A stretch of 30,677 nt of DNA, taken from assembly GCA_002307245.1 (NCBI GenBank), contig DBTW01000104.1:782-31458 (forward strand), in the 5' to 3' direction. A program made the position numbers and the translations under genes. How positions within the stretch are numbered: the first letter of the stretch is position 1; each line of letters starts with the position of its first letter. The stretch comes from Spirochaetaceae bacterium UBA1306 (lineage in GTDB: Bacteria > Spirochaetota > Spirochaetia > Treponematales > Rectinemataceae). The notes under the pieces were generated by a model. That model saw only the letters and a program-made list of their open reading frames with translations. It ran no database searches and was not told the origin of the DNA. This document shows positions 22,991-29,591 of the stretch, one piece after another.

Positions 22991-24367
22991 ATGTCGTTCG
23001 TCGTCGTGCTCATCCTCATTCTCGGCGTCGGGGTCGCCTTCTTAAGCGTGTTCATCATACGCATGCTGGCGTCCCCCCGCCAATCAAAGGCCATAGCCGA
23101 GGCCCTCAAGCAGGGGCGCTCGGCCGTCGTCGTGCGCTCGGCCAAGGCCCTCATCTCCAAGGATCCGCGCAACGCGGCCGCCCACTGGTACCTGGCCCAG
23201 GCCTACCAGGCCGAGGGCAAGCCCGAGCTCGCGCTCATGGAATATAAAGAAGTCGGGAGGATCGGGCAATTCGGCCTCGAAGTCCCCGAAGTCGAGTTCC
23301 GCATAAAAATCGCCTCCCTCTACGAGCGCTTCAACCAGGTCGAGGACGCACTCAAGGAACATATCCTCCTCACGAAGATAGACTCCCGCTCCGCCGCGCA
23401 TTTCATGGACGCCGGCCGCCTCTTCGAGGCCAGGGGCAAGACCGACGTGGCGGTCAACTACCTGCGCAAGGCCATCGAGATGGACGAGCGCATCCATCAG
23501 GCCCACCACACCCTCGGCCTCATCCTCTATAGGACCAAGCATCCCATGGAGGCCAAGTCGGAGCTCGAGCTCTCGATCAAGTGGAACCCCGAGGACCACG
23601 AGGCCTATTACTACGTGGGCAAGATCCTCAAGGAGATGAGCGACTATACCGCGGCTCTCCTCGCCTTCGAGAAGTCTGCCCGCAGCCAGGAATTCAAGCT
23701 CAAGTGCCTGGTCGAGCGGGGCGGCTGCTACATGAGCCAGGGGGCCCTGGACAAGGCCGTCTCCGAGCTCGAGCGCGCGGTGAAGCAGATCAAGGACGAA
23801 GGCGCGCCAGAGAGCCTCTACGGCCGCTACTTCCTCGCCATGTGCTACGAGAAATCGCGGAGCCTCGACCAGGCCATCGAGCAGTGGGAGCGGATCTACG
23901 CCAAGAAGCCGGGCTTCCGCGACGTCGCCGAGAAGCTCACCCAGTACCAGGAATACCGCACCGACGACCATATGAAGGACTACCTTACCTGCGGCAAGGA
24001 GGAGTTCTCCGAGATCTGCAAGGCGGTGGTCCAGGGCCCAATGAAGCTCTCGATCCGCGACATCTCGGAGATCCAGAACGGAGTGGAGATCATCGCCGTC
24101 GAGGGCGACTCGGACAAGTGGATGTCCGCCAAGAAGATCCCGACCCTCGTCCGCTTCCTCCGCGTCTCGGACAACCTCGACGATGGCGCCGTGCGCTCCC
24201 TCATCGACCAGATGAAGAAGCTGGGAGTGGTCCGGGGAACAATCGTGACCAGCTCGGGCTTCAGCCGTGCGGCCCTCGAATACGCCGAGAACCGTTCCGT
24301 GGAGCTCCTCACGAAGGATCGCTTGCAGGAGATGCTCGGGAAGGCGGCCCCGGCGGCCAGGAGATGA
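22991..24367 (+). CDS. Membrane TPR protein with degenerate Mrr-like nuclease-fold C-terminus
   Basis: 458 aa. One N-terminal membrane helix (about 2-25), then five or six TPRs to about residue 300 (WYLAQAYQAEGKPELALMEY, VNYLRKAIEMDERIHQAHHT, and so on). This resembles LapB/YciM, but there is no rubredoxin-like Cys cluster at the end. Instead residues about 340-455 include GVVRGTIVTSSGFSRAALEY and VELLTKDRLQEML, the pattern of the C-terminal half of Mrr-type restriction endonuclease domains. Where those have the catalytic QxK strand this protein reads LVRFLRV, so it is probably not an active nuclease. It overlaps the phosphoesterase gene by 4 nt (ATGA). Function unknown. Confidence 0.75.
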   Translation: MSFVVVLILILGVGVAFLSVFIIRMLASPRQSKAIAEALKQGRSAVVVRSAKALISKDPRNAAAHWYLAQAYQAEGKPELALMEYKEVGRIGQFGLEVPEVEFRIKIASLYERFNQVEDALKEHILLTKIDSRSAAHFMDAGRLFEARGKTDVAVNYLRKAIEMDERIHQAHHTLGLILYRTKHPMEAKSELELSIKWNPEDHEAYYYVGKILKEMSDYTAALLAFEKSARSQEFKLKCLVERGGCYMSQGALDKAVSELERAVKQIKDEGAPESLYGRYFLAMCYEKSRSLDQAIEQWERIYAKKPGFRDVAEKLTQYQEYRTDDHMKDYLTCGKEEFSEICKAVVQGPMKLSIRDISEIQNGVEIIAVEGDSDKWMSAKKIPTLVRFLRVSDNLDDGAVRSLIDQMKKLGVVRGTIVTSSGFSRAALEYAENRSVELLTKDRLQEMLGKAAPAARR

Positions 24368-25029
24368 AGATCCTCTGCGTCTCGGACCAGGTCGACCCCC
24401 TGGTCTATTCGCCCAGGATGCGGGAGCGATTCAAGGACGTCGACCTCGTCCTCAGCGCGGGGGACCTCCCCCCGGAATACCTGGGCTTCATCACCTCCAT
24501 GCTCAACAAGGACCTCGTGTACGTCGCGGGCAATCACGACCTCGGCATGCTCGAGGCCAGGGGCATGGCCCGCTGGGGGGGCTCGGAGCCCGACGCCGAC
24601 GCCGTGGATACGTCGACGGGGGCGGTCGACGCGGGCTTCCGCGTCAGGAGGCAGGAGGGGCTCATCATCCTGGGGCTCCCGGGCTCGATGCTCTACAACA
24701 AGGGCCCGAATCAGTATAGCGAATTCGCGATGTCCGTCCGGATAGGCCTCCTCGTGCCGCGGCTCCTCTTCAACAAGCTCTTCCGCGGCAGGGCCGTCGA
24801 CATCGTGCTCACCCACGCTTCCCCCCAGGGCATCCACGACCGCGACGACCTCTGCCACCGCGGCTTCGCCTGCTTCCTCTGGCTCATGCGCGCCTTCAGG
24901 CCGAGGTGGCTCATCCACGGGCACATACATCTCTACGACCTCGCCGACGTGCGCATCAGCAAGTACTGCGCCACGACCGTCGTCAACGCCTTCGGCCACT
25001 GGATCGTAGACACGGAGGAGGAACCGTGA
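24364..25029 (+). CDS. Calcineurin-like metallophosphoesterase
   Basis: 221 aa. Motifs: SDQVDP (Asp8), AGDLPP (Asp34), AGNHD (57-59), a central LTHASPQG and a C-terminal HGHIH. The usual first motif DxH is DQV, so one metal ligand differs; other proteins of this size carry a similar VSDxVD start, so this may be a subfamily trait. No signal peptide. It is sandwiched in an operon, overlapping the TPR gene by 4 nt (ATGA) and the next gene by 4 nt (GTGA), which argues for a shared pathway. The substrate is unknown. Confidence 0.83.
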   Translation: MKILCVSDQVDPLVYSPRMRERFKDVDLVLSAGDLPPEYLGFITSMLNKDLVYVAGNHDLGMLEARGMARWGGSEPDADAVDTSTGAVDAGFRVRRQEGLIILGLPGSMLYNKGPNQYSEFAMSVRIGLLVPRLLFNKLFRGRAVDIVLTHASPQGIHDRDDLCHRGFACFLWLMRAFRPRWLIHGHIHLYDLADVRISKYCATTVVNAFGHWIVDTEEEP

Positions 25030-25982
25030 ACGGCTGGTTCGAGAACATGGCTGAGGACGACTTCGCCCGCGCGAGGACGCGCGAGCTCCTGTCCCGCCTG
25101 GCGGGGCTCCTCGACCCGGAGAGCGACAAGCTCCTACCCTTCGAGGAGGTCAAGGCCATCCTCAGGCCCGCTAGCGAGACTTACGTCGGCATGGAGGCCG
25201 TGGAAGTCGATCGGATCGTAGGAAGCGAGGGGCGCTACCGGGACTTCAACCGCCATTTCCTGCCGCGTAAGGGATTCCTGCGCTCGCGCTGGATCAGCAT
25301 CGACATGGCCCATTACAAGGACGTGCCTCTCCCCCCAGTGCGCATCTACGAGGTCGGCGGGGTCTATTTCGTGCGCGACGGCAACCATCGTGTCTCGGTG
25401 GCCCGCATGCGGGGACAGACGATGATCGACGCGGAGGTGACCAAGCTCGATACGGTCGTCAACATCAGGCCCGGCTCGACCCTGGAGGACCTGCGTCGCG
25501 AGGTCGTCGCCTACGAGAAGACGCGCTTCTACGAGAATACGGGCTACGGGGCCATCACGGGCGACGAGCACCTCGACTTCACGAGCCCGGGCCGCTATGA
25601 CCAGGTGCTCGAGCATGTCCTCGTCCATAAGTATTTCGTGAACCAGGGCATCGAGGGCGAGATATCCTTCGCCGACGCACTCTTCTCCTGGTACGAGAAC
25701 GTCTACCGGCCCGTCATGACGGCCATCCAGGATGAAGGCCTCCTGACCCGATTCCCCGGCCGGACGAATTCGGACCTTTACATGTTCATCGTGCAGCACT
25801 GGGACGAGCTCAAACGCAAGTACGGGCTCGGCTATTCCCTGGGCGACGCGGCCAGGGACTACGGCGAGCGCTTCGGCACGACGCCGACATCGCGGCTCCG
25901 CGCCGGGCTCGCGACTGCCCTGAGGAGGCTCCGGGAGCGCATATCCGAGGGGGCGCGCGGCGAGGGGGGGAAAAGGCCGTAA
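25026..25982 (+). CDS. ParB/sulfiredoxin-fold domain protein
   Basis: 318 aa from GTG 25026, which overlaps the phosphoesterase stop (GTGA) and follows GGAGG by 5 nt. The segment around residues 105-145 contains PPVRIYEVGGVYFVRDGNHR followed by VSVARMRG. This is the ParB/Srx/SerK fold with a DGNHR box, where Srx has GCHR and SerK DGHHR. A helical domain of unknown type follows (LFSWYENVYRPVM, DLYMFIVQHWDELKRKYG), ending in a basic tail. No helix-turn-helix is obvious, so it is not a standard chromosome-partition ParB. It could be a nucleotide-dependent regulator or kinase; no function is assigned. Confidence 0.7.
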   Translation: MNGWFENMAEDDFARARTRELLSRLAGLLDPESDKLLPFEEVKAILRPASETYVGMEAVEVDRIVGSEGRYRDFNRHFLPRKGFLRSRWISIDMAHYKDVPLPPVRIYEVGGVYFVRDGNHRVSVARMRGQTMIDAEVTKLDTVVNIRPGSTLEDLRREVVAYEKTRFYENTGYGAITGDEHLDFTSPGRYDQVLEHVLVHKYFVNQGIEGEISFADALFSWYENVYRPVMTAIQDEGLLTRFPGRTNSDLYMFIVQHWDELKRKYGLGYSLGDAARDYGERFGTTPTSRLRAGLATALRRLRERISEGARGEGGKRP

Positions 25983-26009
25983 CCGAGCGGGCCCCGGGTT
26001 GTTACTATA

Positions 26010-26127
26010 TCGAGCGCGCGATGACGAGACGCGCGGCTCCTGGACATCTCCTCTGTTAGGCACGGGTCGTGGCTTATCGCCGCGACCGGCTCCCGGGGTC
26101 CTCCTCCTTCCCCGGGAGCTATTTTTT
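26010..26127 (+). ncRNA. Candidate small RNA (or structured 3' UTR) downstream of the TPR-phosphoesterase-ParB operon
   Basis: Three hairpins in a row: CGCGCG/CGCGCG (26015-26035); a 9-bp stem with one G-U (26065-26087); and the terminator stem (26089-26119). TACTAT at 26003-26008 could be a -10 box, but no good -35 is visible, so release by processing is equally possible. Single-stranded parts are pyrimidine-rich: CATCTCCTCT before stem 2 and TCCTCCTCCTT in the terminator loop. These could pair with Shine-Dalgarno sequences. It lacks the conserved SRP, 6S and tmRNA motifs. Confidence 0.4.
26089..26127 (+). terminator. Strong intrinsic terminator
   Basis: GCTCCCGGGG (26089-26098) and CCCCGGGAGC (26110-26119) form a perfect 10-bp stem with an 11-nt loop, followed by TATTTTTT. 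It ends transcription from the upstream operon and/or the candidate sRNA. Confidence 0.92.
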
Positions 26128-26169
26128 CCCCAGACCTGCGGACATGCCACAAGCCCTCCCCCCCTCGGA

Positions 26170-26198
26170 TTGACATATAGGCGGATTTTAAGTATCTT
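26170..26198 (+). promoter_or_regulatory. Promoter of the 56-aa Zn-ribbon gene
   Basis: TTGACA (26170-26175), a 17-nt spacer and TATCTT (26193-26198), followed by AAGGAG (about 26210) and the ATG at 26223. Confidence 0.8.
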
Positions 26199-26222
26199 CC
26201 TTCGGCGTACAAGGAGTCATCC

Positions 26223-26393
26223 ATGGCAGCTGTATCGAAGAACTCTCGTTCAACGAGCGCGACTCAGCGTTTCTATTGCCCTTGCGGCGGCGAGATCAAG
26301 ATGAAGACCCTTTTCGAGAACGGCAAGGTCAAGAACCTCGCCGAGTGCGAAAAGTGCAAGAGGACCGAGCGTCGCCCCCGCGATTTCGTTTGA
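26223..26393 (+). CDS. 56-aa zinc-ribbon protein
   Basis: A short frame, ATG 26223 to TGA 26393, with a strong promoter, AAGGAG 7 nt before the ATG and its own terminator, so it is well supported despite its size. A Ser/Thr/basic N-terminus of 16 residues precedes CPCGGEIKMKT, and 20 residues later comes CEKCKRTERRPRDFV: one four-Cys zinc ribbon in a basic protein. Composition and size resemble ribosome-associated or RNA-binding ribbon proteins, but it does not match bL31, bL32, bL33 or bL36 as I know them. Function not assigned. Confidence 0.72.
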   Translation: MAAVSKNSRSTSATQRFYCPCGGEIKMKTLFENGKVKNLAECEKCKRTERRPRDFV

Positions 26394-26410
26394 ACTAAGG
26401 CATAGAGCGC

Positions 26411-26455
26411 AAAGGCCATCCTTAAGGGGCATTATTGCCCCAAGGATGGCCTTTT
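26411..26455. terminator. Terminator between the Zn-ribbon gene and plsC-like gene
   Basis: AAAGGCCATCCTT (26411-26423) pairs with AAGGATGGCCTTT (26442-26454), and GGGGC/GCCCC pair above it across a 2-nt bulge with loop ATTATT. CCTTTT ends the plus-strand side. It lies between convergent genes and may serve both. Confidence 0.88.
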
Positions 26456-26465
26456 AACTATGTAA

Positions 26466-27224
26466 TTAGCCAAGGGATCGCATCTCGACCAAGGCCGCGG
26501 TGATTTCGTCGTGGGCCCGGGCCAAGGCCGACAAGACATCCTTCTTCGCGCTAATAGTCGGCGTAACCGAGAGGACGCGGACTTGGAACCGCGCCCCGCG
26601 GAGGTTCCGGACGAGATCCTTGATCGTGGCGATCCTCCAGCCGCCTTCCAGCACGGCTATGACGAGCGGCAGCGGCGTCTCGTCGAGGATCTTGCGCGCA
26701 CCGGCCGTATGGAAGGTGCCGACCCGACCATCGCGCGATCGAGTGCCCTCGGGAAAGATCACGGGGCAGGTTCCCTCGCGCTCGCAACGGCGTGCGAAGC
26801 GCAGGATGGAATGCATGGCCTGAGTGGCATCGCCCCTTCTCTTCACGAGGGCATGGCCCTGGCTGCGGAGGATCAGGGAAACGAGGGGAATGCCGTCGCC
26901 GAGCTCGCGCTTCGCCACGAATCGGAGCTTACGCCCAGGGAAGAGGGCCATGCAGACGGGGATGTCCATCAGACTTTGATGATTAGCGACGAGGAGGAAT
27001 CTATCGGGCAGCTCCAAGCCCGAGGGTTTTTCGAACTCGAGCTTGACGCACCGATATCCTCCGAGCAGCGAAAATATCCGCCGAATGGCCATCTCTGAGT
27101 ATTTTTCTCCGAATTCGAAGGAGCGGGAAGGCCAGAGAGCGCGGGAAACACTTAACAGGAAATCATAGCATATAAAGAGGATAATTATGGCTAGTATTAC
27201 GAGGGCGTTGATCATCCATACCAC
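26466..27224 (-). CDS. 1-acyl-sn-glycerol-3-phosphate acyltransferase (PlsC family)
   Basis: 252 aa. An N-terminal membrane helix (about 4-25, INALVILAIIILFICYDFLL) anchors it. The acyltransferase motifs are NHQSLMD (HxxxxD catalytic pair, about 82-88) and FPEGTRSRDG (about 156-165). VKRRGDATQAM lies between them. It would transfer an acyl group to lysophosphatidic acid at the inner membrane in phospholipid synthesis; other lysolipid acceptors are possible. The start is ATG 27224 or ATG 27215; AGGTGG lies 1 nt and 10 nt upstream respectively. It is monocistronic, divergent from rpsT. Confidence 0.88.
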   Translation of the reverse strand: MVWMINALVILAIIILFICYDFLLSVSRALWPSRSFEFGEKYSEMAIRRIFSLLGGYRCVKLEFEKPSGLELPDRFLLVANHQSLMDIPVCMALFPGRKLRFVAKRELGDGIPLVSLILRSQGHALVKRRGDATQAMHSILRFARRCEREGTCPVIFPEGTRSRDGRVGTFHTAGARKILDETPLPLVIAVLEGGWRIATIKDLVRNLRGARFQVRVLSVTPTISAKKDVLSALARAHDEITAALVEMRSLG

Positions 27225-27235
27225 CTATAATTCTT

Positions 27236-27264
27236 TTTATACTATGGAACCATGACCATGTTAA
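27236..27264 (-). promoter_or_regulatory. Promoter of the plsC-like gene
   Basis: On the minus strand TTAACA (27259-27264), a 17-nt spacer and TATAAA (27236-27241), just before the Shine-Dalgarno of the acyltransferase gene. Confidence 0.75.
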
Positions 27265-27278
27265 GCCGGGCCACTGCC

Positions 27279-27307
27279 TTGACAACGCCCTGCGCTTCTG
27301 GTAGCCT
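27279..27307 (+). promoter_or_regulatory. Promoter of rpsT
   Basis: TTGACA (27279-27284), a 17-nt spacer and TAGCCT (27302-27307). The predicted leader of rpsT is about 68 nt. Confidence 0.75.
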
Positions 27308-27381
27308 CGCAAAATAGTTGGCGGTATCGAGCTGTCATTTCCAGCCTTCGCCACTAGTGCAGTTTATGGAGGGTAGTTCAT

Positions 27382-27651
27382 TTGGCAACAACGAATAAAT
27401 CGGCAGAGAAGCGCAATCGGCAGGGCGAGAAGCGCCGTCTTCAGAACAAGACTGTGAAGACGTCCATCCGCAGCAGCGCCAAGAAGGTGGCCGTAGCCGC
27501 GCAGGGCAAGGACAAGCCCCAGGCCGAGACCGCCCTCAAGGACATGATCAAGCGCATCGATACCGCCGCTCGCAAGGGAATAGTCTCGAAGAATGCCGCG
27601 GCCCGCAAGAAGTCACGGATGCAGAAGCTCGTCAACTCTCTCAACGCCTAG
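27382..27651 (+). CDS. rpsT: 30S ribosomal protein S20, UUG start
   Basis: 89 aa, typical length and composition: NKSAEKRNRQGEKRRLQNKT, VKTSIRSS, IDTAARKGIVSKNAAARKKS and ending LVNSLNA. S20 binds 16S rRNA early in 30S assembly. The start is TTG at 27382, preceded by GGAGG at about 9-nt spacing; no in-frame ATG is near. Escherichia coli rpsT also uses a UUG start, linked to autogenous control, so the same could hold here. A CGCTAGG/CCTAGCG hairpin (27657-27676) follows the stop without a T-run. Confidence 0.95.
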   Translation: MATTNKSAEKRNRQGEKRRLQNKTVKTSIRSSAKKVAVAAQGKDKPQAETALKDMIKRIDTAARKGIVSKNAAARKKSRMQKLVNSLNA

Positions 27652-27656
27652 TTCAT

Positions 27657-27676
27657 CGCTAGGGCCTTGCCTAGCG
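27657..27676 (+). other. Hairpin in the rpsT-hup gap
   Basis: CGCTAGG (27657-27663), loop GCCTTG, CCTAGCG (27670-27676), six bases after the rpsT stop. A second small hairpin CCCGGC/GCCGGG lies at 27773-27789. Neither has a T-run, so rpsT transcripts may read into hup. No gene or clear promoter is seen in 27677-27836. Confidence 0.5.
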
Positions 27677-27836
27677 CCGTGTCGGGCCTTTGGTCCGTCG
27701 CTTCGCCAGAGCCCGGGGTAGCGATTGCATGGGTCGATTTGCGGGCTCAAGGCTCGTGGGGCCTGGGCGAAACCCGGCGCTAAGCCGGGCGATCCTTACG
27801 GCGCCTGGGCCGAATACGGGCACGAAGAAGGGGATC

Positions 27837-28187
27837 ATGGCTGGTAAAGTCACCAAGGCCGAGCTAATCGAAGCGCTTCACGCCGGCAGGACGTTGAACC
27901 GCAAAGAGATCCACAGCCTCATCGATGCTCTCTTCGACGAGATCAAGGGCGCCATCCTCTCGGGCAAGACCGTCGAGCTCCGGGGCTTCGGCACTTTCGA
28001 GGTCAAGCTTCGCAAGGGGCGTAAGCGCGCGCGCAATCCCAAGACGGGAGCCATCGTCTCGGTCGAAGACCACGGCGTCGCCTCGTTCAGGCCGGGTCGA
28101 GAGCTCAAAAAGGCCGCCTGGTCGATCGCTCCCGCCTCGGGCCAGTCGCCGGCGCCCTCCAACGAGCAGCCTGGCGTTCCCGAGTAG
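27837..28187 (+). CDS. hup: HU/IHF-family DNA-binding protein with C-terminal tail
   Basis: 116 aa starting MAGKVTKAELIEAL. The DNA-binding arm shows GFGTFEVKLRKGRKRARNP followed by KTG, then SFRPGRELKKA. HU is normally about 90 aa; this one has about 25 extra C-terminal residues rich in Ser, Pro and Ala. The start ATG 27837 follows AAGGGG, and upstream in-frame sequence up to 27690 does not resemble HU and is rejected. It compacts DNA in the nucleoid. It lies between rpsT and a response regulator gene. Confidence 0.92.
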   Translation: MAGKVTKAELIEALHAGRTLNRKEIHSLIDALFDEIKGAILSGKTVELRGFGTFEVKLRKGRKRARNPKTGAIVSVEDHGVASFRPGRELKKAAWSIAPASGQSPAPSNEQPGVPE

Positions 28188-28220
28188 CCCTGGGTGTCGT
28201 CATCCAAGACGGGAACCGAC

Positions 28221-28922
28221 ATGGATCCGAAGAAACGAATACTCCTCGTCGACGACGAGCAGATCAACCTCGAGTTCTTTGAAGTCATGCTGACGAAGCT
28301 CGGCTTCCAGACCGAGAAGACCGATAACGGCGCCGACGCCCTCGAGCTGGTCAAGCGCTTCAAACCCGATCTCATCATCCTCGACAACGTCATGCCCAGG
28401 CTCTCGGGATGGGAAGTCACTAAGATCCTCAAGACGAGCGAGGAGTACCGCGAGTACGCCGAGACTCCGATCATCATGTTCTCGGCCATGGACGACGTGA
28501 AGGACAAGGTGGAGGGCCTCGAGCTTGGGGCCGACGATTACATCACCAAGCCCTTCAATTTCTCGGAAGTCCTGGCGAGGATCCGCGCCGTGCTGCGTAC
28601 GCGCGACCTCATCCACCAGATCGAGCGCCGCGAGGCGCGCATCAAGGTCGCCGAGGAGATCGCGCAGCGCGTCCTCGGCTTCGCGTCGGGCCTACGCGCC
28701 CCCCTGGTGGAGCTTACGGCCGACGCCGCGGCCCTCGAGCCCGAATGCGGCGCCGCGCGGCCCTTCGTCGAGCGTACGCGGGCGGGGGCCTTGCGCGCGC
28801 TCGGCGGCCTCGACGCGCTCGACGCCGCCGTCCTAGAGCTCAAGGCCGAGGCCGACAGCCTCAAGAAGGACGAGACCGCCCTTCCCGCGATCAAGACCAG
28901 GTATCGGGGACATCCGGAATAG
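28221..28922 (+). CDS. Response regulator: receiver domain plus degenerate HisKA-like tail
   Basis: 233 aa. The receiver domain (1-125) has Asp11-Asp12, phosphoacceptor Asp55 (LIILDNVMPR), Ser88 (MFSAMDD) and Lys110 (ITKPF), so it should be phosphorylatable. Residues 128-233 are helical with no DNA-binding or enzymatic domain. The stretch VLGFASGLRAPLVEL resembles the H-box of histidine kinases (SHELRTPL) but has no His. A GTG 9 codons upstream is in frame; ATG 28221 is preferred because it fits the receiver start. It probably acts by protein contact. It is followed 16 nt later by a mini-TPR gene and a bactofilin gene. Confidence 0.82.
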   Translation: MDPKKRILLVDDEQINLEFFEVMLTKLGFQTEKTDNGADALELVKRFKPDLIILDNVMPRLSGWEVTKILKTSEEYREYAETPIIMFSAMDDVKDKVEGLELGADDYITKPFNFSEVLARIRAVLRTRDLIHQIERREARIKVAEEIAQRVLGFASGLRAPLVELTADAAALEPECGAARPFVERTRAGALRALGGLDALDAAVLELKAEADSLKKDETALPAIKTRYRGHPE

Positions 28923-28938
28923 CGAGGGGGCGAATCCT

Positions 28939-29160
28939 ATGATCACCGAGGAAAAGCGCAAGGTCGTCGATCTCTTCACCCAGGGCCGCAAGCTCTACAA
29001 GCTCATGCAGTTCGGGGAGGCCATGAAATACTTCGGCGAGGCCCTCAAGATCGACCAGAAGGACGGCCCGAGCAAGGTCTACTACCTCCGCTGCAAATTC
29101 TACGTCGACAACCCGCCTCCCGAGGACTGGGACGGCGTGTTCGTCATGACGACCAAGTGA
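28939..29160 (+). CDS. Mini-TPR protein resembling the C-terminal tail of spirochaete adenylate cyclases
   Basis: 73 aa: MITEEKRKVVDLFTQGRKLY, one TPR-like hairpin (QFGEAMKYFGEALKIDQKDG), then GPSKVYYLRCKFY and NPPPEDWDGVFVMTTK. This ending (DGPS, YxxRC, NPPPxDWDGV, TxK) is one I recognise from the C-terminus of class III adenylate/guanylate cyclases in spirochaetes and relatives; here it stands alone with no catalytic domain. Start ATG lies behind AGGGGG. Its stop overlaps the next gene's GTG (GTGA). Probably an adaptor; function not established. Confidence 0.75.
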   Translation: MITEEKRKVVDLFTQGRKLYKLMQFGEAMKYFGEALKIDQKDGPSKVYYLRCKFYVDNPPPEDWDGVFVMTTK

Positions 29161-29591
29161 AGCGAAGAATGCCCAAGTCCAGGAAGGAAGAGCCGGCGCC
29201 CGTCATCGCGACGACCCTCGGCAAGGAGACCAGCTTTTCCGGCACGCTCCGGTTCAAGGACTCCCTGCGCATCAAGGGGAAATTCGAGGGCGAGATCGAC
29301 TCGCAGGGAAGGCTCGTGATCGATGACGACGCCGTCGTCAACGCCCGCCGGATCCGCGCCTCGAGCGTCGTGATCGGAGGCGTGGTGCACGGCGACATCG
29401 AGGCTGCCGACCGCCTCGAGATGCTGCCGAGCGCGAAGGTCTACGGCAACGTCCGTACCTCTAAGTTGCGCATCGCCGACGGCGTGGTGTTCGAGGGCAA
29501 GTGCGAGATGATCCGCGACCCCGCGTCCTTCGATCCCTTCGCCGGCGCGGCCGAGGGTTCGCCGGATGGCTCACCCGAAGGCGGAGATTAG
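29157..29591 (+). CDS. Bactofilin
   Basis: 144 aa. The central bactofilin (DUF583) domain of about 100 residues, a right-handed beta-helix, shows short repeats such as SFSGTLRFKDSLRIKGKFEG, VVIGGVVHGDIEAADRLEM and AKVYGNVRTSKLRIADG. Disordered N- and C-terminal tails flank it, as is usual. Bactofilins polymerise without nucleotide and help cell shape, wall growth or motility organelle placement. The start is GTG 29157, overlapping the previous stop, or ATG 29169; neither has a strong Shine-Dalgarno. It overlaps the start of pncC by 26 nt. Confidence 0.9.
   Translation: MKRRMPKSRKEEPAPVIATTLGKETSFSGTLRFKDSLRIKGKFEGEIDSQGRLVIDDDAVVNARRIRASSVVIGGVVHGDIEAADRLEMLPSAKVYGNVRTSKLRIADGVVFEGKCEMIRDPASFDPFAGAAEGSPDGSPEGGD

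Noticed and set aside
26010..26127. SRP 4.5S RNA, 6S RNA or a tRNA
   Set aside because: The conserved GGAAGGAAGCAGCC core of SRP RNA, 6S-like central bubble and cloverleaf features are all missing.
27690..27836. N-terminal extension of the HU protein by 49 residues
   Set aside because: The upstream residues do not resemble HU, and AAGGGG sits correctly before the ATG at 27837.
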